NCBI RefSeq assembly: GCF_016908935.1
Contig: NZ_JAFBEV010000023.1
Location: 1-46,809, forward strand
Reading direction: 5' to 3'
DNA length: 46,809 nt
Source: Sporolactobacillus spathodeae
GTDB taxonomy: Bacteria; Bacillota; Bacilli; Bacillales; Sporolactobacillaceae
The translations under genes were made by a program, and so were the position numbers. Positions 8,417 to 16,724 of this stretch are shown here, piece by piece (the first letter of the stretch is position 1; each line of letters opens with the position of its first letter). A model generated the notes under the pieces. It was not told where the DNA came from. It was given only the letters and a program-made list of their open reading frames with translations, and did not search any database.

Positions 8417-8478
8417 GGATTTTTATCATTTGCTATGTTATAGTGATAGCGATAAATATGAAATGGAGGGATATATTG

Positions 8479-9417
8479 ATGAATCGTGTAAAGATCGGGA
8501 AAAGCCAAGTCACGACAGCGCCGCTTGGACTGGGTACAAATAAAGTCGGTGGACACAATTTATTTTCCAATTTATCAGAGTCAGATGGTCGGGAGACCGT
8601 TCGCGCTGCGCTTGAATCAGGGATTCAACTACTCGACACAGCCTTTATGTATGGGAAAGGACGCTCTGAGGAATTAATCGGTGAAGTGATCGCTGATTTT
8701 CCAAGGGATCAAGTGATCATCGCCGATAAGGCCGCGCATGACTTCTCAAGTGGTGAAATGGTTCTGAACAACGATCCGCAATTTCTGAAAAAATCGGTGG
8801 ACGATGCGCTCCAACGACTGAAAACAGATTATATCGATATTTTCTATATTCATTTCCCAGATGATAAGACGCCAAAAAGCGAAGCAGTCGGCGCGCTTCA
8901 GGAAATGCGCGAGGCAGGTAAAATACGGGCGATCGGTATTTCTAACTTCACGCTGGAGCAAGCGAAGGAAGCGAATCAGGATGGTTATGTTGATGTCGTT
9001 GAGAATTACTATAGCCTGATTCACCGAGATGAAGAAAAACAGCTTTTTCCTTATTTGAGAGACGCGAATATTTCTTTTGTCCCGTACTTCCCCCTCGAAT
9101 CTGGGCTACTCACCGGCAAATACACAAGCGACACAATATTTGCTGAAAGCGATCCACGAAGTAAAAATGAGAAATTCACGGGTGAATCATTTAAAAAAGC
9201 AATGCAAGCAGTCGATAAAATCCGTCCGATTGCTCGTCAGCATCATGTCAGCGTGCTCCAGACAGTGTTGGCATGGTATCTGGCGAATCCTGATCTGACT
9301 GCTGTAATTCCAGGGGCCCGTAACGCCAGTCAAATTCCAGGACTCGTGCAATCGCTTGATCTCACCCTGACAAAAGAAGAATACGATTTGATCGACAAAA
9401 GCTTCACGGCTTTGTAA
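8479..9417 (+). CDS. Aldo/keto reductase
   Basis: An NADPH-dependent oxidoreductase of 312 residues with the full catalytic tetrad: Asp53, Tyr58 (in FMYGKGRSE), Lys84 and His125. The C-terminal IPGARNASQ motif binds the cofactor phosphate. It resembles Bacillus YhdN/IolS-type (AKR11) enzymes; the physiological carbonyl substrate is not predictable. The ATG at 8479 is chosen over upstream codons because GGAGGG lies 9 nt before it. It stands alone, with a terminator directly after. Confidence 0.9.
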   Translation: MNRVKIGKSQVTTAPLGLGTNKVGGHNLFSNLSESDGRETVRAALESGIQLLDTAFMYGKGRSEELIGEVIADFPRDQVIIADKAAHDFSSGEMVLNNDPQFLKKSVDDALQRLKTDYIDIFYIHFPDDKTPKSEAVGALQEMREAGKIRAIGISNFTLEQAKEANQDGYVDVVENYYSLIHRDEEKQLFPYLRDANISFVPYFPLESGLLTGKYTSDTIFAESDPRSKNEKFTGESFKKAMQAVDKIRPIARQHHVSVLQTVLAWYLANPDLTAVIPGARNASQIPGLVQSLDLTLTKEEYDLIDKSFTAL

Positions 9418-9449
9418 ATCTTGTTGTTCAACATAAGAGTAGCGGATCG

Positions 9450-9479
9450 AAAAAAAGTGCCTCAAGCGGCACTTTTTTT
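9450..9479 (+). terminator. Terminator after the aldo/keto reductase
   Basis: AAAAAAGTGCC pairs with GGCACTTTTTT around a 6-nt loop and ends in a T-run, 32 nt after the stop codon. Confidence 0.85.
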
Positions 9480-9609
9480 GTTTCATCGCGAACCATTACC
9501 TCAAGTTTTCCTATGGGATGCATTGCGAGGATCTCAATTGGTTCGCTTTCTCGCAGGATCCAAACACGCTGCGCCACATTTTTACATAAAAACTTCTTTC
9601 TAACAACAT

Positions 9610-9638
9610 TTGATTTAAACTGGACCTTCTTCTAAAAT
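9610..9638 (+). promoter_or_regulatory. ridA promoter
   Basis: TTGATT (9610-9615), a 17-nt spacer and TAAAAT (9633-9638) form a good sigma-A-type promoter 33 nt before the ridA start. Confidence 0.6.
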
Positions 9639-9671
9639 AACAGTAATTAGAAGCAGGAAGGATGGAGAAAA

Positions 9672-10061
9672 ATGTTAAAAAAAATAGAAACCCTTGATGC
9701 ACCGCAAGCAGTCGGGCCCTATTCACAGGCAGTTCAGGCCGGTGATTTTGTCTATTTGTCCGGGCAGATACCGCTTGATCCGAAAACAGGAAAACTGGCT
9801 GAAGGCGGCATCGCCGAACAGGCAGTGCAAGTATTCCATAATATCCACGCGGTGCTTGCTGCTGCAGGTCTCTCTTTCGCTGATGTCGTCAACGTGACGG
9901 TTTATTTGGCTGATATCAACGACTTTCAACTGGTGAATAAATGCTATGCCGACGTGTTCACTGGTGACGTTCTTCCTGCACGCTGCGCGGTCGGCATCTC
10001 TGCCTTGCCGCTTGGTGCGAAGCTCGAAGTCGCTTGCACGGCCTACTCTGGTAATAAATAA
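9672..10061 (+). CDS. ridA: RidA family enamine/imine deaminase
   Basis: A 129-residue cytosolic protein that hydrolyses reactive 2-aminoacrylate-type enamines from PLP enzymes. It has the family landmarks Tyr17, Gly31 in FVYLSGQIP, Arg104 in LPARCAVG (substrate carboxylate anchor) and Glu119. It probably forms a trimer, as other members do. The ATG at 9672 has AAGGATGGAG upstream and a clear promoter. It is monocistronic and convergent with the calcium ATPase. The Bacillus homologue is called YabJ. Confidence 0.92.
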   Translation: MLKKIETLDAPQAVGPYSQAVQAGDFVYLSGQIPLDPKTGKLAEGGIAEQAVQVFHNIHAVLAAAGLSFADVVNVTVYLADINDFQLVNKCYADVFTGDVLPARCAVGISALPLGAKLEVACTAYSGNK

Positions 10062-10080
10062 ATAGTGACTCATAACAAAA

Positions 10081-10113
10081 AGGGGACGCCTCATTCTGGC
10101 GTCCCTGTTTTTA
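10081..10113. terminator. Shared terminator between ridA and the Ca2+ ATPase
   Basis: GGGGACGCC and GGCGTCCC form a stem around TCATTCT, with a T-run on the plus side and CCCCTTTTT on the minus side. Both convergent genes end next to it, so it probably works in both directions. Confidence 0.85.
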
Positions 10114-10125
10114 TAAATTGCGAAC

Positions 10126-12780
10126 TTACCTTTCTTTTTTCATTCTCCTTATTGCCTTGATGCTTTCATTGGCAAGCAGCGGGATTAGTGCAAAAATGAT
10201 AACAAGCAACCATTCCCGAAAATTTAGGGGCTGTACATGGAAAGCCCGTGCCAGGAAAGGGAGCGAAATCACGAGAATTTGCAGTAGAATACCCACCGCT
10301 ACCGCACCGATGAGATAAAAATTTGAAAAAAGCCCTTTTTTGAGCAATGATTCGTGCTGGCTTCGCAGTGACAGCGAATAAAACAGCTGTGAGACAGCGA
10401 GTACAACAAAAGCCATCGTTTCCGCTTCATTTAAGGCACCCGCAGCGATGTGACTCGAATACAGGCCGTAGCCACGGGTGCTGAGACCGTAAGTAAAAGC
10501 AAGCAAAGTCAGCACCCCTATCAATAGGCCGCCGATAATCGCCTGAAAGGCTGCACCATGGGCAAAAAAGCTCTCTTTCGGATCACGTGGACGCTCCTGC
10601 ATCACTTTTTTATCCCCGGGATCGACACCAAGCGCGATTGCTGGGAGCGAATCGGTAATCAAATTGATCCAGAGAATCTGAGTCGGCAGAAGCGGTACCG
10701 GCCAGAAAAAGACGATTGGCAGAAATATCGCTAGAATCTCGCCGAAATTGCAGGACAACAGGAAAATAACTGTTTTGCGGATATTATGATAAATCGTCCG
10801 TCCTTCCTCAACTGCTGCGACGATCGTCGTAAAATTATCATCGGTCAGAATCATATCGCTCGCGCCTTTGGAAACATCGGTTCCGGTGATCCCCATCGCG
10901 ACGCCAATATCCGCACGTTTCAACGATGGCGCATCGTTGACCCCGTCGCCTGTCATTGAAACGACTTTACCTTGGGACTGAAAGGCTTTGACAATTTTCA
11001 CCTTATGTTCCGGCGACACGCGGGCAAAAACGCGATAGCGATCAATTTTTTCATAAAATTCCGCTTCCGGCATGGCATCAATCTCCCGACCGGAAAGCGA
11101 TTGTTCCAAAGAGGTCGCGATGCCGAGGTCGATCGCGATAGCAGCGGCGGTATGCTGATGATCGCCCGTAATCATCACCGGCGTGATCCCGGCTTGTTTC
11201 GCGTCCTGAATCGCATCCTTGACTTCGAGACGCGGCGGATCGATCATCCCGACGAGCCCGGCAAGAATCAAATCAGACTCCATTTGTTCCGGTGCAAGGG
11301 TCGTCTCGGTATCTTTGAACGCAGCACCGATTACACGCAACGCTTGATCGGACATCGCCTCTGCTGCTTTTAAGAAATCAGCGGCAATTTCCTCGTTCAA
11401 TGGCACTATTTTCCCATCTATCCAAGCACGATTGGCATGATTCAGCAAATTATCAATAGCGCCTTTGGTATGCACACGAAAATTTTTCCCATGACGATTC
11501 ACCGTTGACATGAGCTTCCGATCACTGTCGAACGGCCGCTCGGCCTGGCGTTCCCGGCCAATCACGAGCTTCTTCTTTTCAAGATGGTAGATCTCGCCAA
11601 GCGCAACAAGCGCGATTTCTGTTGGATCACCGGTCCCTTCGCCGTTTTCATACGTTGCATCCGTACACAAAATTAGCGTCGTCAGCAATTCTTTCTCATT
11701 CGGATCAGCTGTTGCCGTGCCTTCTTGTGGCACGACACGCAAATGACCAAACGTGTAAATTTTTTGCACGGTCATCTTATTCTGAGTCAGCGTCCCTGTC
11801 TTATCCGAACAAATGACAGACACGGCGCCTAGCGTTTCCACTGCTGGTAATCTTTTCACGATCGCATGGATTCGCGACATGCGCGTGACGCCAAGCGCAA
11901 GAACAATCGCGACAATCGCCGGTAGCCCTTCAGGAATCGCCGCAACTGCCAGACTGATAGCCGTCAGAAACATCTCAAACAAATTGCGCCGCTGAATCAA
12001 AGCAACGATGAAGATAACCAGGCAAATCACAAGCGCAATGACGCTCAAACTCTTTCCCAATTCTGCGAGCTTCTTTTGCAGCGGCGTCAATGTTTCCTCA
12101 TCCGCATCCAATTCTTTGGCGATTTTCCCCATTTCGGTCGCCATGCCCGTTGCCACCGCGATCCCTTCGCCACGGCCATACGTCACGAGTGTCGTCATAA
12201 AGGCGCAATTTTTCTGATCACCGATTGGTGTCTGATCGTCATCAATTCGGGCAGACGCGTCTTTCTCTGAGGGCACGGATTCGCCCGTCAAAGCAGACTC
12301 CTCAATTTGCAAATTTGCGCTTTCCGTCAGTCGCAAATCAGCTGGAATATAGCGTCCGGCATCAAGAATGACGACATCCCCAGGCACCACGTCCTTTGCG
12401 TTGATTTCGCGGATCTCCCCGTCACGCCGAACCAGTGCTTTCGGTGTCGTCATTTGCTGTAATGCCTCAAGCGCTTTGCCTGCTTTTTGTTCTTGAAAGA
12501 CACCAATCACCGCGTTCAGCAAAACAACGCAAACGATAATCACCGCATCGGTATACTCGCCAATGATGATAGTAACGATCGCCGCGGCGAGCAGCACGTA
12601 AATCAACATATCTTTCAGCTGCGCAACAAAAAGCGCGAGTAAACTTTTCTTTGGCTTGCCTTTTAGCGCGTTGGGTCCGAATTTCTTCAGCCGCACTTCC
12701 ACCTCAGCCGCGCTGAGTCCCCGGCGCGGATCAACACCCAACTCTTCGATAAGTTGATCCACTGTTTTTAAGAACCACAC
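10126..12780 (-). CDS. P-type calcium-transporting ATPase (P2A, SERCA/PMR1-like)
   Basis: A membrane pump of 884 residues that couples ATP hydrolysis to cation export, most likely Ca2+. In order: the N-terminal cation-ATPase domain, TGES in the actuator domain (165-168), the M4 site PEGLPA, the phosphorylated Asp326 in CSDKTGTLT, the nucleotide-binding KGA motif, TGDGVNDAP in the hinge, and the M6 motif NLITDSLPA. The M4, M5 and M6 residues fit P2A calcium pumps rather than heavy-metal pumps. I prefer the GTG at 12780, which has AAAGGAG upstream; the frame continues to an ATG at 12810 and a GTG at 12816 with poorer ribosome sites. It is monocistronic. Confidence 0.93.
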   Translation of the reverse strand: MWFLKTVDQLIEELGVDPRRGLSAAEVEVRLKKFGPNALKGKPKKSLLALFVAQLKDMLIYVLLAAAIVTIIIGEYTDAVIIVCVVLLNAVIGVFQEQKAGKALEALQQMTTPKALVRRDGEIREINAKDVVPGDVVILDAGRYIPADLRLTESANLQIEESALTGESVPSEKDASARIDDDQTPIGDQKNCAFMTTLVTYGRGEGIAVATGMATEMGKIAKELDADEETLTPLQKKLAELGKSLSVIALVICLVIFIVALIQRRNLFEMFLTAISLAVAAIPEGLPAIVAIVLALGVTRMSRIHAIVKRLPAVETLGAVSVICSDKTGTLTQNKMTVQKIYTFGHLRVVPQEGTATADPNEKELLTTLILCTDATYENGEGTGDPTEIALVALGEIYHLEKKKLVIGRERQAERPFDSDRKLMSTVNRHGKNFRVHTKGAIDNLLNHANRAWIDGKIVPLNEEIAADFLKAAEAMSDQALRVIGAAFKDTETTLAPEQMESDLILAGLVGMIDPPRLEVKDAIQDAKQAGITPVMITGDHQHTAAAIAIDLGIATSLEQSLSGREIDAMPEAEFYEKIDRYRVFARVSPEHKVKIVKAFQSQGKVVSMTGDGVNDAPSLKRADIGVAMGITGTDVSKGASDMILTDDNFTTIVAAVEEGRTIYHNIRKTVIFLLSCNFGEILAIFLPIVFFWPVPLLPTQILWINLITDSLPAIALGVDPGDKKVMQERPRDPKESFFAHGAAFQAIIGGLLIGVLTLLAFTYGLSTRGYGLYSSHIAAGALNEAETMAFVVLAVSQLFYSLSLRSQHESLLKKGLFSNFYLIGAVAVGILLQILVISLPFLARAFHVQPLNFREWLLVIIFALIPLLANESIKAIRRMKKER

Positions 12781-12883
12781 CGATCCCGACACTCCTTTCC
12801 CGCCATTCATCCTCACTATATCTTTTCCCTGTTTTTGCGAATGTTATTGATGAAGAGCGGGTGATGTGCTAAAATCCTTTTCA

Positions 12884-12930
12884 CGGCTTCGATCTAACTT
12901 TTTCGATTCGGCCTAACTTTTCACGGCTCT
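12884..12930. repeat. Short relic of the CGGCCTAACTTTT 21-bp repeat
   Basis: Two to three degenerate units (CGGCTTCGATCTAACTTTTT, then CGATTCGGCCTAACTTTTCA) match the unit of the array at 33.7-33.9 kb. They lie between the ATPase gene and the terminator of the metallopeptidase. Confidence 0.6.
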
Positions 12931-12954
12931 ATAATTCTTAAACATGAAATAAAA

Positions 12955-12990
12955 ATCCGCTTCTCCTTGAAAGTATTTGGAGAAGCGGAT
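12955..12990 (-). terminator. Terminator of the M30-like metallopeptidase gene
   Basis: ATCCGCTTCTCC and GGAGAAGCGGAT form a perfect 12-bp stem with a 12-nt loop, followed on the minus strand by a TTTTTATTT run. It begins 6 nt after the stop codon. Confidence 0.9.
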
Positions 12991-12996
12991 ACCTTT

Positions 12997-14766
12997 TTAT
13001 CTGACCGTGACGATCCGTGCAGTGCTGCGGTTGCCGGAGCGGTCTGTCGCGTAAATTTTCAATTTCTTACCGTGTGATTGTAACTTTTTCAACCGTACCC
13101 GAAATTTTCCATGTTTACTAACTGTTCCGGATCCAAGTCGCGTGCGGCCATGATAGATCGTAATTTTGGATGACCGCTCAGCCGTTCCGCTGACATAGCG
13201 TTGATACCGGTGGATCCGTTGGACACGCGGCCGAGCCGGCGGCGTCCGATCGAGAACAGTAACAATCCTTGAGAGCCCAGCGTTACCCGCTGAATCTTCC
13301 GCGAATACATAGAGCCTGCTTCCCCCGTGTTGAAGTGGCACGGTCACTGAGAAATGGCTAGCGTTGTCTGCCTGCGTCTGTTCAAGAGTCCGCGTGCCAT
13401 TCGTTACAATCACGGTATTCCCGGCCTCTGCTGTGCCGGAAAGCACCGTTTGATGGTCAGAGAATGGCGCAAGCGACGGAATGGCTGGTGGATCAAAATC
13501 CTTATTCGCATCCGACAAATTGATATAAACAAGGTCGGCGCCTTTATTCGCTGGAACGGACGTCCCATTGAGCCGCGCGATCACTGCGCCGCCGCCGTTC
13601 AATGAGTAACCCGATAGAGTGCCGTTGAATAGCTGTTTATGAATCTGACTGAACCCTGGCTCATCATGAAAGCCGTAGCGCCCTGTAGGTTCGTTAAGAT
13701 AAAGCGCCAACCGGAAATCTGTCATAAATTGTCCGAAAGTCAGCGTTGGGCTAATATAGCGCCGAATCACATCTTGAACGGCTCGATAGCCGCTCGACGG
13801 ATCATGAATCAAATCTTTGTAAATAACAAATGCCTGCTGACCACTTTGGATTCGCAAATATTGAACAAACAAGTAGGCAAGCGAGTAATTACCAAGGCTG
13901 TCTGAGCTGTCCGACCATTGCGTGAGCGACAGGCCTCGGGCAATTTCAGAATCCAAATTATAATAATCGATTCGATCTTGCAGCACATGGCCAGAATAGG
14001 CCTGCTCGGCAGCCATTGCCAGCCCCTCATTGAGCCATGTCACCATCTCGTTATGTTTGTCGACAAGCACCCGCTGGTTGAAATTAATCAGATGCTGGAA
14101 TTCATGAGCCAGCGTTGTCTCCATTCCGCTAAGCGGATTGCCGTCAGTCACCTGCGACGTGTCAACATAAAGCACTTCCGCGTGATTGGCCTGACTGGCG
14201 CCGGTCAAATCATCCGGATCAAAATAGCCGCTCGCAAATCCGCCATCCGTCCCTTGACCATCATTAATGGCATAACACAGAATATTGATTCGGCCATTTC
14301 CATCCACATCGGAAGGATTGCCGAACAGATTCACATCGAGCGGGTAAATGGTCGAATCAAAAGATTGCCCCAGCTGAGCCGCTTGATTCGTGGAAAAACC
14401 GCTCCCTTTGACCCAAACCATCGCGCGGCTTCCTTTATACCGCAGCGTGGCTGAAATTTGCTTGCTCGTACCATCGTTCAAATTATAAACCCAGAATTTT
14501 TTTACATTGCCTACCGCAAGCGAACGCAATACGGGGTGCTTTTTTGTTGCGAGAATTTTGCTTTTATTTTTTGCTGAGAGCGGCTTAACATCAAAAAGAT
14601 GCCGATCTTGCAGCGTTCCTGCAGTTTCCGAACCCGTTGCGGCAGACGACTCATTGCTGACCAGAACCAAATGACTTGGCAGATCGGCTGCTGATGCCCC
14701 AACCTGAGGCTGAATAATCAAGGCGAGTAGCAGACAAAGAAGGACTTTTCGATACGTTGGTTTCAT
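12997..14766 (-). CDS. Secreted zinc metallopeptidase, M30 (hyicolysin)-like, with C-terminal Ig-like repeats
   Basis: A 589-residue exported protein. Residues 1-27 form a signal peptide with a likely cut after GASA. The zinc signature is HEFQH at 221-225, with a downstream WLNEGLAMAAE block (Glu247) as third-ligand candidate; this arrangement fits peptidase family M30. Residues about 430-510 and 512-589 are two bacterial Ig-like (Big-type) domains, recognised by the repeated SGTAE and A-D-S/R-G-N patterns. The second is very basic (many His, Arg, Lys) and may bind anionic cell-wall polymers. No sortase signal is present. The ATG at 14766 has GGAGGG upstream. It is monocistronic with its own terminator. 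Confidence 0.8.
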   Translation of the reverse strand: MKPTYRKVLLCLLLALIIQPQVGASAADLPSHLVLVSNESSAATGSETAGTLQDRHLFDVKPLSAKNKSKILATKKHPVLRSLAVGNVKKFWVYNLNDGTSKQISATLRYKGSRAMVWVKGSGFSTNQAAQLGQSFDSTIYPLDVNLFGNPSDVDGNGRINILCYAINDGQGTDGGFASGYFDPDDLTGASQANHAEVLYVDTSQVTDGNPLSGMETTLAHEFQHLINFNQRVLVDKHNEMVTWLNEGLAMAAEQAYSGHVLQDRIDYYNLDSEIARGLSLTQWSDSSDSLGNYSLAYLFVQYLRIQSGQQAFVIYKDLIHDPSSGYRAVQDVIRRYISPTLTFGQFMTDFRLALYLNEPTGRYGFHDEPGFSQIHKQLFNGTLSGYSLNGGGAVIARLNGTSVPANKGADLVYINLSDANKDFDPPAIPSLAPFSDHQTVLSGTAEAGNTVIVTNGTRTLEQTQADNASHFSVTVPLQHGGSRLYVFAEDSAGNAGLSRIVTVLDRTPPARPRVQRIHRYQRYVSGTAERSSKITIYHGRTRLGSGTVSKHGKFRVRLKKLQSHGKKLKIYATDRSGNRSTARIVTVR

Positions 14767-15158
14767 TGTGATCCCTCCGCATTCCGTAAAATAGAAATCT
14801 TGTTATCTCTTAATCTATCATACAATATGTCCGGTTTTTTTTCAGAATTTGACAGCCTTTTTTTTCAGCACGGTCGTAGAAAGCGCAAAAAGAGAGATTT
14901 TATTCATACGAAAAGTGAAACAAGCAGTAGGACTGAATGCATCAAAACATAGTCAATTCATTTACTAGCGTATTAGAAAAACTTGGCATAGCCAAGTCCT
15001 TTTTCAACAATTGCTTTCAGTTGCTTGCCGCGGGCGCGCCGTCTCCTCAAACAAGCGAGAATCTGCGGGGGCTCACTTGGCTCGCTTTTCCCGCAAGGCG
15101 CCAGCACACATTGCCTTTGGGTCAGAAAAACAACAGCAGATTTTAACAAAGCCAATTG
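14767..15158. other. Intergenic region with dispersed repeat copy A
   Basis: It holds the upstream region of the metallopeptidase (a TATGAT-like box near 14820) and copy A of the palindromic repeat family. An 8-bp inverted repeat (TTTAACAA, 6 nt, TTGTTAAA; 15142-15163) overlaps the end of the next gene. No additional gene is seen. Confidence 0.6.
14976..15120. repeat. Dispersed palindromic repeat, copy A
   Basis: It starts with the small hairpin CTTGGCATAGCCAAG (14982-14996) followed by TCCTTTTT, then the GC-rich imperfect palindrome GCTTGCCGCGGGCG ... CTGCGGGGGCTCACTTGGC ... TTTTCCCGCAAGGCGCCAG. The same order is found in copies B and F. Its 3' tail diverges from the others. It lies directly downstream of the Pyr_excise-type gene. 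Confidence 0.85.
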
Positions 15159-15527
15159 TTAAAGTGTGATGACAATGCCTTTATTTTGTAAATTTAATAA
15201 GCAGGATTTTAAATACTGATCATCGTGCTCTGGATATATAGGATAAGTTAAAGATAAACTTTCAAGTTGCTTATATTTTAAACATTTATTTCCTCTAAAA
15301 AGCGGATCCTCCCATCGCCTATCTGGATGATACCCACGCTTCTTCATTTCACTAATTACAAGTATATGGAACTGAAATAGTTTATACGGAGAATGATTAA
15401 AAACATAGTTTACTGTTGCATGAGGTCTCCCCCAACCATTCCCTCTAAGCGCCGCACATTCTCGATGCTGTCCTAACAATTGCTGCCTCGGCAAACAATG
15501 AATTAATTGTTGATGCCACAACCTCAC
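15159..15527 (-). CDS. Pyr_excise / TIGR02328-type protein
   Basis: A 122-residue protein beginning MRLWHQQLIHCLPRQQLLGQ and continuing with HRECAALRGNGWG and HATVNYVF. These motifs match the TIGR02328 family, which belongs to the Pyr_excise group related to T4 endonuclease V (pyrimidine-dimer glycosylase); activity of this subgroup is not established. The start is a GTG at 15527, fixed by the conserved N-terminus although its ribosome site is weak. It is bracketed by repeat copies A and B in the same orientation and adjoins gene remnants, suggesting an acquired or rearranged segment. Confidence 0.75.
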   Translation of the reverse strand: MRLWHQQLIHCLPRQQLLGQHRECAALRGNGWGRPHATVNYVFNHSPYKLFQFHILVISEMKKRGYHPDRRWEDPLFRGNKCLKYKQLESLSLTYPIYPEHDDQYLKSCLLNLQNKGIVITL

Positions 15528-15538
15528 TTTTAATCACT

Positions 15539-15712
15539 TCACTTTTTATCAATATATTCACTGAAAATCTTAGAATGGATAAGATAAATGACATTATATT
15601 TGACCGCTAATTTTGCTAAGTATACGCCCAACAAAACTGTATTAGGCGTTAATTCATCCAACAGCGTAAGATACTTCTTTTTCTTTTCATTGTTCGCTAT
15701 TAAAAACTTGGC
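15539..15712 (-). pseudogene. 3' fragment of an unidentified gene cut by repeat B
   Basis: A frame of about 57 codons ends in TGA at 15539, 11 nt upstream of the Pyr_excise-type start. It encodes TLLDELTPNTVLLGVYLAKL and then a hydrophobic stretch and looks coding, but it has no start codon with a ribosome site and runs into the hairpin of repeat B. It is probably the tail of a gene interrupted or deleted at the repeat. The family is not recognised. Confidence 0.4.
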
Positions 15713-15880
15713 TTAGCCAAGTCCTTTTTTAAATTGCGCTTCGGGCTGCTCGCTTGCCGCAGGCAGGACGGGAGCCTCCTCGGACAGACAGTAATCTGCG
15801 GGGTCTCACTTGGCTCACTTTTCCCGCAAGGCGCCAGTGCACCATTTTTGTGCAAAAATCTTTAACTTTCTTATTTCTTT
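15701..15880. repeat. Dispersed palindromic repeat, copy B
   Basis: It consists of the hairpin CTTGGCTTAGCCAAG (15707-15721), TCCTTTTTT, a GC-rich palindrome containing GCTGCTCGCTTGCCGCAGG and TTTTCCCGCAAGGCGCCAG, then the tail CACCATTTTTGTGCAAAAATC and an AT-rich end. Inside it, AGGACGGGAGCCTCCTCGGAC resembles the separate palindrome at 33924-33978. Confidence 0.85.
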
Positions 15881-15932
15881 AGAAAAACTTGGCAAGCTAA
15901 GTAATTTGAAATCTTTCTTAACGTATAAAATA
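15881..15932. repeat. Short derivative of the dispersed repeat
   Basis: Directly after copy B, AGAAAAACTTGGCAAGCTAAG is followed by TTTGAAATCTTTCTTAACGT and ATAAAA. The same start and end are found at 40601-40706, so this looks like an internally deleted copy of that short form. Confidence 0.65.
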
Positions 15933-16062
15933 ACCCCATATGTGGATATACATTAGTGAGTGTTGCCTTTGTGGGTTGTAGCGCAGCTGAATCACGAATT
16001 AATTTTTCATACGCAGCCTGTTATTCGTCTGTCCATTCGTTATTTTTAAATAATCGCCGAAT
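15933..16062 (-). pseudogene. Decayed coding remnant
   Basis: The minus strand reads as protein-like sequence FKNNEWTDE, then a stop (TAA at 16021-16023), then QAAYEKLIRDSAALQPTKAT and NVYPHMGLFY, without other stops. The single in-frame stop and the lack of a start or ribosome site indicate a pseudogene fragment. Its parent family is not recognised. Confidence 0.4.
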
Positions 16063-16241
16063 TTTATCCTAGTGATGCTGCGAATGCGCCATTATCAAAT
16101 ATTTATTTTGTGCCCATGATTGTTCTCAATAATTAATAATAATTCCCCCAGCTTAAGCTTCTTTTAACAATGACTATGCTTTTCTAAGTTCAAATCTTAA
16201 AATTTTTCTCTGCTATGAGATCTTTCTCAATTATTTCAATA

Positions 16242-16297
16242 AGCACAAAAAAATCCTCCTTAGCGAGACACAAAAAATGTGATACCAAAGAGGATTT
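16242..16297 (-). terminator. Putative terminator downstream of tRNA-Ala
   Basis: On the minus strand AAATCCTCTTT pairs with AAGGAGGATTT across a loop that itself contains CACA...TGTG pairing, followed by a TTTTTTT run. It lies 75 nt past the tRNA 3' end. Confidence 0.65.
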
Positions 16298-16372
16298 CGG
16301 GTTACCAATGAACCTTATATAGATCTATTTTTTTAGCAACCCTAAAACAAACACTGTCCTAGCAACAAATAA

Positions 16373-16445
16373 TGGAGCATAGGGGGCTCGAACCCCTGAC
16401 CTTTGCGCTGCCAGCGCAACGCTCTCCCAGCTGAGCTAATGCCCC
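16373..16445 (-). tRNA. tRNA-Ala (anticodon GGC)
   Basis: The 73-nt minus-strand sequence folds as a complete cloverleaf. The acceptor arm pairs GGGGCAT with ATGCTCC and is followed by discriminator A. The D arm is GCTCAGCTGGGAGAGC, the anticodon loop CTGGCAG gives anticodon GGC, and the T arm contains GGTTCGAGCC. CCA is not encoded. Anticodon GGC reads GCC and GCU alanine codons. It stands alone. Confidence 0.95.
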
Positions 16446-16491
16446 GTTCCCACATAAAGCTTTAAGCCACTATGAGCTTAGTACAAAAATT

Positions 16492-16521
16492 ATGTTACAT
16501 TATTTCCTACATAGAGGTCAA
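16492..16521 (-). promoter_or_regulatory. Candidate tRNA-Ala promoter
   Basis: The minus strand has TTGACC (16516-16521), an 18-nt spacer and TAACAT (16492-16497), about 47 nt upstream of the tRNA. The -35 is good and the -10 weak. Confidence 0.4.
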
Positions 16522-16724
16522 GAAAATTTGTAGCAATCGCACACTAGAGGTTGGGCAGTGGGGAAGTGGTACTGAGAAGCTCGTACAAGCGATCGGCTGA
16601 TAGAAACCAGAAAAATGAATCGATACGACACAAAAATAATCTCTTTTTAACCAGAATATTTTTTCATCGCTCGCAAAAACTAATAATAAAACAACTGTTG
16701 GCGCAGTCGAAGGGATTTGCTGTA

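Larger units (their letters stand above)
15528..16372. other. Gene-poor, repeat-rich region
   Basis: About 845 bases hold a truncated reading frame (15539-15712), repeat copy B, a short repeat derivative (15881-15932), a decayed coding remnant with an in-frame stop, and the presumed tRNA terminator. The rest is AT-rich with no intact gene visible. Confidence 0.7.

Noticed and set aside
13918-14454. Open frame of 178 codons opposite the M30-like peptidase
   Set aside because: It is a shadow of the peptidase reading frame, with His/Arg/Ile-rich composition and no start signal.
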